The notes under the pieces: generated by a model | What the model was told of the DNA's origin: nothing | Database searches by the model: none | The model's input: the letters and a program-made list of their open reading frames with translations, nothing else | In this document: piece by piece, positions 11,938 to 23,300 of the stretch | Layout: every line of letters starts with the position of its first letter | Position numbering within the stretch: position 1 is the stretch's first letter | Assembly: GCA_030267565.1 (NCBI GenBank) | Contig: BRXU01000085.1 | Span: 1-64,000, forward strand | DNA from: Pleodorina starrii | Taxonomy: Eukaryota > Chlorophyta > Chlorophyceae > Chlamydomonadales > Volvocaceae | Reading direction: 5' to 3' | Length of the DNA: 64,000 nucleotides | Made by a program: the position numbers and the translations under genes

Positions 11938-14900
11938 GTGGCACGCGTTTCGCCCCTGTGCACCCCTGTGCCTTTGCAGCTGAGGTGTGAAACCAGCCCA
12001 GCCCTCCTACACACGGTTATCGTCGGACCTAGGCCGGTAGATTTGGCACACAGATGCCTTAATACAATACCTAGGGCATGGTGTGATCAGATGCTGCGAA
12101 CTTTACTCGTACGGCAGTGGCACGCGTTTCGCCCCTTTGCACCGCTGTGCCTTTGCAGCTGAGGTGTGAAACCAGCCCAGCCCTCCTACACACGGTTATC
12201 GTCGGACCTAGGCCGGTAGACTTGGCCCACAGATGCCTTGATACAATATCTAGGGCATGGTGTGATCAGATGCTGCGAACTTTATTCGTACGGCAGTGGC
12301 ACGCGTTTCGCCCCTGTGCACCCCTGTGCCTTTGCAGCTGAGGTGTGAAACCAGCCCAGCCCTCCTACACACGGTTATCGTCGGACCTAGGCCGGTAGAT
12401 TTGGCACACAGATGCCTTAATACAATACCTAGGGCATGGTGTGATCAGATGCTGCGAACTTTACTCGTACGGCAGTGGCACGCGTTTCGCCCCTTTGCAC
12501 CGCTGTGCCTTTGCAGCTGAGGTGTGAAACCAGCCCAGCCCTCCTACACACGGTTATCGTCGTACCTAGGCCGGTAGACTTGGCACACAGATGCCTTAAT
12601 ACAATACCTAGGGCATGGTGTGATCAGATGCTGCGAACTTTACTCGTATGGCAGTGGCACGCGTTTCGCCCCTGTGCACCCCTGTGCCTTTGCCGCTGAG
12701 GTGTGAAACCAGCCCAGCCCTCCTACACACGGTTATCGTCGTACCTAGGCCGGTAGACTTGGCACACAGCTGCCTTAATACAATACCTAGGGCATGGTGT
12801 GATCAGATGCTGCGAACTTTACTCGTACGGCAGTGGCACGCGTTTCGCCCCTGTGCACCCCTGTGCCTTTGCAGCTGAGGTGTGAAACCAGCCCAGCCCT
12901 CCTACACACGGTTATCGTCGTACCTAGGCCGGTAGACTTGGCACACAGATGCCTTAATACAATACCTAGGGCATGGTGTGATCAGATGCTGCGAACTTTA
13001 CTCGTACGGCAGTGGCACGCGTTTCGCCCCTGTGCACCCCTGTGCCTTTGCAGCTGAGGTGTGAAACCAGCCCAGCCCTCCTACACACGGTTATCGTCGT
13101 ACCTAGGCCGGTAGACTTGGCACACAGATGCCTTAATACAATACCTAGGGCATGGTGTGATCAGATGCTGCGAACTTTACTCGTACGGCAGTGGCACGCG
13201 TTTCGCCCCTTTGCACCCCTGTGCCTTTGCAGCTGAGGTGTGAAACTAGCCCAGCCCTCCTACACACGGTTATCGTCGTACCTAGGCCGGTAGACTTGGC
13301 ACACACATGCCTTGATACAATATCTAGGGCATGGTATGATCAGATGCTGCGAACTTTACTCGTACGGCAGTGGCACGCGTTTCGCCCCTTTGCACCCCTG
13401 TGCCTTTGCAGCTGAGGTGTGAAACCAGCCCAGCCCTCCTACACACGGTTATCGTCGTACCTAGGCCGGTAGACTTGGCACACAGATGCCTTAATACAAT
13501 ATCTAGGGCATGGTGTGATCAGATGCTGCGAACTTTACTCGTACGGCAGTGGCACGCGTTTCGCCCCTGTGCACCCCTGTGCCTTTGCAGCTGAGGTGTG
13601 AAACCAGCCCAGCCCTCCTACACACGGTTATCGTCGGACCTAGGCCCGTAGACTTGGCACACAGATGCCTTAATACAGTACCTAGGGCATGGTGTGATCA
13701 GATGCTGCGAACTTTACTCGTACGGCAGTGGCACGCGTTTCGCCCCTTTGCACCCCTGTGCCTTTGCAGCTGAGGTGTGAAACCAGCCCAGCCCTCCTAC
13801 ACACGGTTATCGTCGTACCTAGGCCGGTAGACTTGGCACACAGATGCCTTAATACAATACCTAGGGCATGGTGTGATCAGATGCTGCGAACTCTACTCGT
13901 ACGGCAGTGGCACGCGTTTCGCCCCTTTGCACCCCTGTGCCTTTGCAACTGAGGTGTGAAACCAGCCCAGCCCTCCTACACACGGTTATCGTCGTACCTA
14001 GGCCGGTAGACTTGGCCCACAGATGCCTTGATACAATATCTAGGGCATGGTGTGATCAGATGCTGCGAACTTTACTCGTACGGCAGTGGCACGCGTTTCG
14101 CCCCTGTGCACCCCTGTGCCTTTGCAGCTGAGGTGTGAAACCAGCCCAGCCCTCCTACACACGGTTATCGTCGGATCTAGGCCGGTAGACTTGGCACACA
14201 GATGCCTTGATACAATATCTAGGGCATGGTGTGATCAGATGCTGCGAACTTTACTCGTACGGCAGTGGCACGCGTTTCGCCCCTGTGCACCCCTGTGCCT
14301 TTGCAGCTGAGGTGTGAAACCAGCCCAGCCCTCCTACACACGGTTATCGTCGTACCTAGGCCGGTAGACTTGGCACACAGATGCCTTGATACAATATCTA
14401 GGGCATGGTGTGATCAGATGCTGCGAACTTTACTCGTACGGCAGTGGCACGCGTTTCGCCCCTTTGCACCCCTGTGCCTTTGCAGCTGAGGTGTGAAACC
14501 AGCCCAGCCCTCCTACACACGGTTATCGTCGTACCTAGGCCGGTAGACTTGGCACACAGATGCCTTAATACAATACCTAGGGCATGGTGTGATCAGATGC
14601 TGCGAACTTTACTCGTACGGCAGTGGCACGCGTTTCGCCCCTGTGCACCCCTGTGCCTTTGCAGCTGAGGTGTGAAACCAGCCCAGCCCTCCTACACACG
14701 GTTATCGTCGGACCTAGGCCGGTAGATTTGGCACACAGATGCCTTAATACAATACCTAGGGCATGGTGTGATCAGATGCTGCGAACTTTACTCGTACGGC
14801 AGTGGCACGCGTTTCGCCCCTTTGCACCGCTGTGCCTTTGCAGCTGAGGTGTGAAACCAGCCCAGCCCTCCTACACACGGTTATCGTCGGACCTAGGCCG

Positions 14901-16880
14901 GTAGACTTGGCCCACAGATGCCTTGATACAATATCTAGGGCATGGTGTGATCAGATGCTGCGAACTTTATTCGTACGGCAGTGGCACGCGTTTCGCCCCT
15001 GTGCACCCCTGTGCCTTTGCAGCTGAGGTGTGAAACCAGCCCAGCCCTCCTACACACGGTTATCGTCGGACCTAGGCCGGTAGATTTGGCACACAGATGC
15101 CTTAATACAATACCTAGGGCATGGTGTGATCAGATGCTGCGAACTTTACTCGTACGGCAGTGGCACGCGTTTCGCCCCTTTGCACCGCTGTGCCTTTGCA
15201 GCTGAGGTGTGAAACCAGCCCAGCCCTCCTACACACGGTTATCGTCGTACCTAGGCCGGTAGACTTGGCACACAGATGCCTTAATACAATACCTAGGGCA
15301 TGGTGTGATCAGATGCTGCGAACTTTACTCGTATGGCAGTGGCACGCGTTTCGCCCCTGTGCACCCCTGTGCCTTTGCCGCTGAGGTGTGAAACCAGCCC
15401 AGCCCTCCTACACACGGTTATCGTCGTACCTAGGCCGGTAGACTTGGCACACAGCTGCCTTAATACAATACCTAGGGCATGGTGTGATCAGATGCTGCGA
15501 ACTTTACTCGTACGGCAGTGGCACGCGTTTCGCCCCTGTGCACCCCTGTGCCTTTGCAGCTGAGGTGTGAAACCAGCCCAGCCCTCCTACACACGGTTAT
15601 CGTCGTACCTAGGCCGGTAGACTTGGCACACAGATGCCTTAATACAATACCTAGGGCATGGTGTGATCAGATGCTGCGAACTTTACTCGTACGGCAGTGG
15701 CACGCGTTTCGCCCCTGTGCACCCCTGTGCCTTTGCAGCTGAGGTGTGAAACCAGCCCAGCCCTCCTACACACGGTTATCGTCGTACCTAGGCCGGTAGA
15801 CTTGGCACACAGATGCCTTAATACAATACCTAGGGCATGGTGTGATCAGATGCTGCGAACTTTACTCGTACGGCAGTGGCACGCGTTTCGCCCCTTTGCA
15901 CCCCTGTGCCTTTGCAGCTGAGGTGTGAAACTAGCCCAGCCCTCCTACACACGGTTATCGTCGTACCTAGGCCGGTAGACTTGGCACACACATGCCTTGA
16001 TACAATATCTAGGGCATGGTATGATCAGATGCTGCGAACTTTACTCGTACGGCAGTGGCACGCGTTTCGCCCCTTTGCACCCCTGTGCCTTTGCAGCTGA
16101 GGTGTGAAACCAGCCCAGCCCTCCTACACACGGTTATCGTCGTACCTAGGCCGGTAGACTTGGCACACAGATGCCTTAATACAATATCTAGGGCATGGTG
16201 TGATCAGATGCTGCGAACTTTACTCGTACGGCAGTGGCACGCGTTTCGCCCCTGTGCACCCCTGTGCCTTTGCAGCTGAGGTGTGAAACCAGCCCAGCCC
16301 TCCTACACACGGTTATCGTCGGACCTAGGCCCGTAGACTTGGCACACAGATGCCTTAATACAGTACCTAGGGCATGGTGTGATCAGATGCTGCGAACTTT
16401 ACTCGTACGGCAGTGGCACGCGTTTCGCCCCTTTGCACCCCTGTGCCTTTGCAGCTGAGGTGTGAAACCAGCCCAGCCCTCCTACACACGGTTATCGTCG
16501 TACCTAGGCCGGTAGACTTGGCACACAGATGCCTTAATACAATACCTAGGGCATGGTGTGATCAGATGCTGCGAACTCTACTCGTACGGCAGTGGCACGC
16601 GTTTCGCCCCTTTGCACCCCTGTGCCTTTGCAACTGAGGTGTGAAACCAGCCCAGCCCTCCTACACACGGTTATCGTCGTACCTAGGCCGGTAGACTTGG
16701 CCCACAGATGCCTTGATACAATATCTAGGGCATGGTGTGATCAGATGCTGCGAACTTTACTCGTACGGCAGTGGCACGCGTTTCGCCCCTGTGCACCCCT
16801 GTGCCTTTGCAGCTGAGGTGTGAAACCAGCCCAGCCCTCCTACACACGGTTATCGTCGGATCTAGGCCGGTAGACTTGGC
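11938..16880. repeat. Tandem 15-monomer higher-order repeat (2685 bp)
   Basis: The variant order from about 11938 recurs from about 14623, a shift of 2685 bp or 15 x 179, and matches monomer by monomer until about 16880. Part of the same series (about 9969-11500) is also present 11 monomers upstream (1969 bp). Diagnostic variants are gtagatttgg, gcaccgctgtg, gccgctgagg, aactagccc, gtatgatcag and taggcccgtag. Confidence 0.82.
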
Positions 16881-17219
16881 ACACAGATGCCTTAATACAA
16901 TACCTAGGGCATGGTGTGATCAGATGCTGCGAACTCTACTCGTACGGCAGTGGCACGCGTTTCGCCCCTTTGCACCCCTGTGCCTTTGCAACTGAGGTGT
17001 GAAACCAGCCCAGCCCTCCTACACACGGTTATCGTCGTACCTAGGCCGGTAGACTTGGCCCACAGATGCCTTGATACAATATCTAGGGCATGGTGTGATC
17101 AGATGCTGCGAACTTTACTCGTACGGCAGTGGCACGCGTTTCGCCCCTGTGCACCCCTGTGCCTTTGCAACTGAGGTGTGAAACCAGCCCAGCCCTCCTA
17201 CACACGGTTATCGTCGTAC

Positions 17220-17600
17220 CTAGGCTGGTAGACTTGGCCCACAGATGCCTTGATACAATATCTAGGGCATGGTGTGATCAGATGCTGCGAACTTTACTCG
17301 TACGGCAGTGGCGTGAAACCAGCCCAGCCCTCCTACACACGGTTATCGTCGGACCTAGGCCGGTAGACTTGGCACACAGATGCCTTAATACAATACCTAG
17401 GGCATGGTGTGATCAGACTGCGAACTTTACTCGTACGGCAGTGGCACGCGTTTCGCCCCTTTGCACCCCTGTGCCTTTGCAGCTGAGGTGTGAAACCAGC
17501 CCAGCCCTCCTACACACGGTTATCGTCGTACCTAGGCCGGTAGACTTGGCACACAGATGCCTTAATACAATATCTAGGGCATGGTGTGATCAGAGGCTGC
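17220..17600. repeat. Compound variant satellite unit (135-bp plus 177-bp monomers)
   Basis: At 17312/17313 a 44-bp internal deletion joins gcagtggc directly to gtgaaacc, giving a 135-bp monomer. The next monomer has a 2-bp deletion (gatcagactgcg, 17411-17422) and is 177 bp. It is followed by a monomer with gatcagaggctgcg (17591). Together with the preceding 179-bp monomer this makes a 491-bp unit. The same unit occurs twice in tandem at about 31508-32490. The deletions fuse frames into a 178-codon open frame, which is not considered a gene. Confidence 0.88.
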
Positions 17601-19465
17601 GAACTTTACTCGTACGGCAGTGGCACGCGTTTCGCCCCTTTGCACCCCTGTGCCTTTGCAGCTGAGGTGTGAAACCAGCCCAGCCCTCCTACACACGGTT
17701 ATCGTCGTACCTAGGCCGGTAGACTTGGCACACAGATGCCTTAATACAATACCTAGGGCATGGTATGATCAGATGCTGCGAACTTTACTCGTACGGCAGT
17801 GGCACGCGTTTCGCCCCTGTGCACCCCTGTGCCTTTGCAGCTGAGGTGTGAAACCAGCCCAGCCCTCCTACACACGGTTATCGTCGGACCTAGGCCGGTA
17901 GATTTGGCACACAGATGCCTTAATACAATACCTAGGGCATGGTGTGATCAGATGCTGCGAACTTTACTCGTACGGCAGTGGCACGCGTTTCGCCCCTTTG
18001 CACCGCTGTGCCTTTGCAGCTGAGGTGTGAAACCAGCCCAGCCCTCCTACACACGGTTATCGTCGGACCTAGGCCGGTAGACTTGGCCCACAGATGCCTT
18101 GATACAATATCTAGGGCATGGTGTGATCAGATGCTGCGAACTTTATTCGTACGGCAGTGGCACGCGTTTCGCCCCTGTGCACCCCTGTGCCTTTGCAGCT
18201 GAGGTGTGAAACCAGCCCAGCCCTCCTACACACGGTTATCGTCGGACCTAGGCCGGTAGATTTGGCACACAGATGCCTTAATACAATACCTAGGGCATGG
18301 TGTGATCAGATGCTGCGAACTTTACTCGTACGGCAGTGGCACGCGTTTCGCCCCTTTGCACCGCTGTGCCTTTGCAGCTGAGGTGTGAAACCAGCCCAGC
18401 CCTCCTACACACGGTTATCGTCGTACCTAGGCCGGTAGACTTGGCACACAGATGCCTTAATACAATACCTAGGGCATGGTGTGATCAGATGCTGCGAACT
18501 TTACTCGTACGGCAGTGGCACGCGTTTCGCCCCTGTGCACCCCTGTGCCTTTGCAGCTGAGGTGTGAAACCAGCCCAGCCCTCCTACACACGGTTATCGT
18601 CGGACCTAGGCCCGTAGACTTGGCACACAGATGCCTTAATACAATACCTAGGGCATGGTGTGATCAGATGCTGCGAACTTTACTCGTACGGCAGTGGCAC
18701 GCGTTTCGCCCCTTTGCACCCCTGTGCCTTTGCAACTGAGGTGTGAAACCAGCCCAGCCCTCCTACACACGGTTATCGTCGTACCTAGGCCGGTAGACTT
18801 GGCACACAGATGCCTTAATACAATACCTAGGGCATGGTGTGATCAGATGCTGCGAACTTTACTCGTACGGCAGTGGCACGCGTTTCGCCCCTGTGCACCC
18901 CTGTGCCTTTGCAGCTGAGGTGTGAAACCAGCCCAGCCCTCCTACACACGGTTATCGTCGTACCTAGGCCGGTAGACTTGGCCCACAGATGCCTTGATAC
19001 AATACCTAGGGCATGGTGTGATCAGATGCTGCGAACTTTACTCGTACGGCAGTGGCACGCGTTTCGCCCCTTTGCACCCCTGTGCCTTTGCAGCTGAGGT
19101 GTGAAACTAGCCCAGCCCTCCTACACACGGTTATCGTCGTACCTAGGCCGGTAGACTTGGCACACAGATGCCTTGATACAATATCTAGGGCATGGTATGA
19201 TCAGATGCTGCGAACTTTACTCGTACGGCAGTGGCACGCGTTTCGCCCCTTTGCACCCCTGTGCCTTTGCAGCTGAGGTGTGAAACCAGCCCAGCCCTCC
19301 TACACACGGTTATCGTCGTACCTAGGCCGGTAGACTTGGCACACAGATGCCTTAATACAATATCTAGGGCATGGTGTGATCAGATGCTGCGAACTTTACT
19401 CGTACGGCAGTGGCACGCGTTTCGCCCCTGTGCACCCCTGTGCCTTTGCAGCTGAGGTGTGAAAC

Positions 19466-19477
19466 CAGCCCAGCCCT
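19466..19477. repeat. Target-site duplication, minus-strand retrotransposon (3' side)
   Basis: cagcccagccct of the satellite abuts the (TAA)n tail and is repeated at 28967-28978 beside the 5' end of the element. The undisturbed satellite has it once per monomer. A 12-bp duplication supports target-primed insertion. Confidence 0.9.
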
Positions 19478-19499
19478 AATAATAATAATAATAATAATA
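19477..19499 (-). repeat. (TTA)n 3' tail of retrotransposon copy 1
   Basis: About 7.5 TAA units on the plus strand, so TTA reading 5' to 3' along the element, join the end of the element to the satellite. Copy 2 ends in the same tail of nearly the same length (44043-44063). A short repeat tail instead of poly(A) is usual in several non-LTR clades. Confidence 0.92.
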
Positions 19500-19616
19500 C
19501 GCCCGACCGGAGGCCGAGGCGTGGGTTAAGGGAGCAGAGGAGGTGGGGTGACGGGTTTCCCCGGTCCCAGTCCTCCCCCGCCACCGCGGTGGGGGTTGAG
19601 AACGAGTATGTGTTAG
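19500..19616 (-). other. 3' untranslated region of retrotransposon copy 1
   Basis: The stretch lies between the stop codon at 19617 and the TTA tail. It matches the 3' end of copy 2 essentially base for base. It contains the perfect 12-bp palindrome ccaccgcggtgg within a longer G+C-rich dyad, and a second G+C-rich stretch next to the tail. In this element class the 3' end of the RNA is what the reverse transcriptase recognises, so these may be recognition hairpins; that role is inferred. Confidence 0.8.
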
Positions 19617-20315
19617 TTATGTGCCCGTCTGCTGTTGCGTCTCGTGCGGGGAGCGTTCCATTTGCCGCCGGGTGATCACAATCTTATTGAGCGCCCGAAC
19701 AGCGTGATCGTGGAGTTCGTTGCAGCATGTTTTGGCCGCTTCACTGCCCGCCCCTAGGGTGCAGAGAAGGGGGCGTAAGTCTTTTCGGATGGTACCGGCG
19801 AAGCCTAGGCTGATGGCCTCCTGTGCTGTGTAACAGACTTTCCACCCCTCCTTTGTGAGGAGCCGGGCGAGCTCGGAGTGTTGGATGGCTTTGTCATGTT
19901 GTTTCTGCTTGTGGTTGGTGTCGGCCGTGTATCCTATTTCGAGGATATGCACGGTGTGTTGACTAGGGTCCGGGGGCCCCATGTATCCGATCTCTTGTGC
20001 CTCGTGGAGAGGGATGCTAGGGATGAGGAGTAGATCGGGGCGCATTTTGAGCCGTTCTCCCTCCGGGGTGTTTGGGAGCAGCCAGTGCGGTAGTCTTGTG
20101 CCTGCTACATAGTCCGGCCGGTCATCTGCGGGGCAGGCGTCCATGACCGTGTAGCAGCCCCCGTTGATTCCCCGGGCGAGCGTACTGGTGATGGTTTGAA
20201 CCGCCTGATTGTGCCGAAGGATGTATAGAGCGCGCATCCGTGGGTGGCGGCAGCCACCCAGGATATGCCCCCCGGAGTCGGGGTTGTGGCACAGGGGGCA
20301 GCTTCCTGACGCAAC
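19617..20315 (-). CDS. Polyprotein C-terminal fragment: CCHC knuckle plus restriction-like endonuclease (shifted frame, copy 1)
   Basis: This is the true continuation of the copy 1 polyprotein, displaced by a one-base deletion between 20315 and 20316. Copy 2 reads ggcccagttgcg where copy 1 has ggcccgttgcg. The open frame extends back to 20396, but residues encoded upstream of 20315 are out of frame with the family. It starts at the CPLC of a C-x2-C-x7-H-x4-C knuckle. An RHNQAVQTI segment follows, then RPDLLLI, and then HILEIGY with a lysine-rich helix. The CCHC-RHN-(R/K)PD-E order is the known layout of the R2-type restriction-like endonuclease, which nicks target DNA. The frame ends at 19617 after a further ~60 residues of unknown role. 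Without frameshifting this domain would not be made from copy 1. Confidence 0.85.
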   Translation of the reverse strand, partial: VASGSCPLCHNPDSGGHILGGCRHPRMRALYILRHNQAVQTITSTLARGINGGCYTVMDACPADDRPDYVAGTRLPHWLLPNTPEGERLKMRPDLLLIPSIPLHEAQEIGYMGPPDPSQHTVHILEIGYTADTNHKQKQHDKAIQHSELARLLTKEGWKVCYTAQEAISLGFAGTIRKDLRPLLCTLGAGSEAAKTCCNELHDHAVRALNKIVITRRQMERSPHETQQQTGT

Positions 20316-23300
20316 GGGCCTCCCGGGGCCAATGATTTCCTGAAGCGGTTCGCGAGCTTGGCGTTCCATAGCTGGCCGTACAGGTAGTCGAAGCACCGTT
20401 TGGCGTGCTTGTGTCGGCCTATCTTGCGCTGTAGGGTGCGTGCGCTGGCGTTGATGTCCAGGTCGGGTATGGTATTGGCAACAAACTTCATGTAATCTGT
20501 CTCATTTGTGTAGCCCGAGTGCGTTTCCGGACGCATTAGGGCTTCTATGCCCCGGTTGAGGTCGTTGGCAAAGTGCCCAGCATTCTTCTCAGGCCCATGC
20601 ATCTTCCGTAGCCACCAGTATTGGTTACGTGGGTTATTGTCAGATGTTTCGGTTGTGCTCAGTGCGTCGGGGTCGAGCTTTGCAAGGCCTCGCGCGGCCC
20701 GTACGGCTGCTTTATCTGCTTCTTCGTTATATTTCACGCCAGTGTGGGCTTTTACTTTAAGTAGGGAAGTTGTTAAATTGCATGCTGCTCTCTTTTTAAG
20801 AGTAGTGACTATCTGCTCAAGCAGGGCCTTATGTTTGCTGAGCCGGAGTTTCTGTGGGTTATTGATCATCTTTTTTATTAGGTAAAGGGCTGCGGCTGAG
20901 TCCGTCCAGATGGATAAGTGGGTGTTGTCCTCAGGCGTGCCTCTGCGCATGTAGAGTGCTTGGTGGATGGCACTTAGTTCACATCTCGTGATGGTTTGGC
21001 AGCCGTGATGTCCAGCATTTACATCAATGTGGAGCGTCTTATTGGTGAGTGCGTCGACGGCCGCGGCTCCCAGTATTTGTCGTTCCTCGTCGCCATCCTT
21101 TACCTTTTGAACAGATCCGTCCGTGTAGATTGCGTTCTGGGAGTCGTATCGCAGCGACTGTTTGGCGTGGAATGTCCGGAAGACGGCCTTTCGCTCAGCA
21201 GAGGTGAGGTTGTCGCACGGACGGGAGAGTACCGCCGCGGCGGGTGGCCGGTCGCTCATACTGCGCACCCGTTTCCGCACCCACTGGGGCGGGTTCCAGG
21301 GGTGGGAGGGCTCCATGGGGGTGGCGGTTGCAGCCGGCATGCCAAGAGTCCGACGGAGGCGTTCGGCGTGGGTTCGACCAGTTGCGTTGCTGACTAAGAG
21401 AAGAGTGATGCCCATCGGGTAGGGTTGGGGGGTATCTTCAAGGGTTTCGCTGTACAGACTGGCTGTGCCCGTGAACGCGTCGATTCTGCCGATCATAGTG
21501 ACCAGCGGGTGGGTGAGGTAACGGGTATATGGCGCCGTTCGAGCCGTGGGCAGCAGGAGGAGGGTGGCGGTGGGTGTGCTCTCAGACCGTACTGTCTCGG
21601 CCCATCCCAAGGCCCATCTTAGGGCGTGATGCCCCTCCTCCGGCGTAGGCTCGGGGTGGGCGATGGAGAGGCCTGTGAATGGCTGCGTATATGCATCGTG
21701 GTTCGCCCCAAAGAGCTGGTCCTCTGAAAAGCGTGAATAGTATGTATCTACGCAGTCGGCTACATTGAGGGGGGATGCAAAGCGTTCGGTTGTGGCGCCG
21801 AGCGCGGTCGTGAGGCGCTTCATAAGTGCTTCGGGCAGCCGGCGCTCGTTTGCCGCTTTGACGGGTTGCAGTTTGGTGCCCCCGCCGTTCCGGTACCGCA
21901 GGAGGAGGCGTGCGACGTCTTCCGCAAAGCCGCCCCTGGCGGCGAGTCGGGCATGGTCTGCCGGGCGGTTCTGCTGCGCGTCTTGGTACCTGTACCACAG
22001 GCTGCGGAGACGACAGACGGAGATTTGGCCTACACAGTTACCTTGGGGGCCGTAGACGAGGGCCAGTCCGATGGTCTGCAGTCCTTCAGGTATGTCCCCG
22101 TCACCCTCCCAGGGTGTTCCGCAGAGGGGGCCGTTGTGTTTGCCGATCTGGATAGTGTAACGCCCTGTGGGGTAGATGTCCTTGTCCGGGTTTCCCGGTT
22201 GGACGTTGATTTCGACAAACTGTCTGAGAAGGCGCTGCCCTCGGGTCGTGTTTAGGCATTCGGTTTCCCATCGACCTTGTTGTTGCCTTTCCGTCAGGTG
22301 CTTGTCGCGTGTCTCCGCCGCGCGCCCCGGGTCATGTCCGGCTTCCTGAGCGCGTCGATCCCGGAATGCATTGAGCAGTTCGATCCAGTTATCTTGTTGG
22401 GCCAGACGCGTGCCCTCGTCTTGAGTGGGCGCCCAGTCTACTTCGACTAGGCCCACCTGCGGTGGTGTGCCGTTGGGAGGCGCATGGGGGTGTATCGCCT
22501 GGGGGTGGTATCCGTTGGCAGCGTAGAGGGCGAGGGCTCCTTTGGTTACTGCCGTGCGTTCCCAGTCGACCAGGTAGTAGGTGCGGTGGGTGCCTTGGTT
22601 CGGTGGGTGGATTGTGCGCTGCCTCTTTGGGGTCGGTTTGTCGACGGCGACCCGTTTACGTATTTCTGCATTGATGCACGCCACCCTTTCCTGGTCTCCG
22701 AAGAGGAATTGCGTGATACTGATTCCATACCGCGCCGGGACCTCCGCAGGCCATGGTTCCTCGCCCAGCAGCATCTGGAGGAGCCGTTCGGCGGAGCCGA
22801 CCCTGGTTAGCAGGCCCTTGTGGTGCGGGTGGCGTAGGAGCTCTTCGCAATGTTGGATGGTGAGTGGGGTGTGTCGGGGGTTCCAGCCGATGGCGTCGGT
22901 GTCCACGATGCCCGTTACCGGCTTGAGGTTTTGACGTAAAAGGTATGCTTTGAGGCGGTCACGGTCGGTTAGCCGCCGTGGCTGGTGTTGCCGGGCGTGA
23001 CATCTAGGCGTCGAGCGTCGTGTGGTGGGATCTGCCGTCGCGCCCCCGGGCGGCGTCGGTTGGGTCGCCTCGTCGGTGATTGTCACGCCTGGGGGTGTGG
23101 GGGCTGTGTCGGCGTGTGCGGTTTGCATGGCTTCGACCGGGTCACGGGGCTTTGGGGCGAGGTACTTTGTTATGCGTCCGTACGGTATGGGTTTGGGTCC
23201 AGCCGTTTCGTCGGTTAGGCCGGTCAGGCCGGGGTTGTCTGGAATGAGCCGCAGCTCGGGGGGTAGAGATGTGGATCCGCGGTATCTGGGTGCCCGAGCC

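Larger units (their letters stand above)
8248..19477. repeat. 179-bp satellite array, block 2 (about 63 monomers)
   Basis: The same satellite resumes in exact phase after the MITE and runs to the 3' end of the minus-strand retrotransposon. Private variants recur at multiples of 179 bp. The gccgctgagg monomer occurs near 8397, 10731, 12700 and 15377, with spacings of 13, 11 and 15 monomers. The cacacacatgcc monomer with gtatgatcag occurs near 11334, 13303 and 15988. A compound variant with a 135-bp monomer followed by a 177-bp monomer lies at about 17220-17600. No open frame here looks like a gene. Confidence 0.97.

Noticed and set aside
17129..17665. 178-codon open frame in the satellite
   Set aside because: It arises from joining frames through the 44-bp and 2-bp monomer deletions. 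The same happens at 31508 and 31999. There is no domain or start context of its own.
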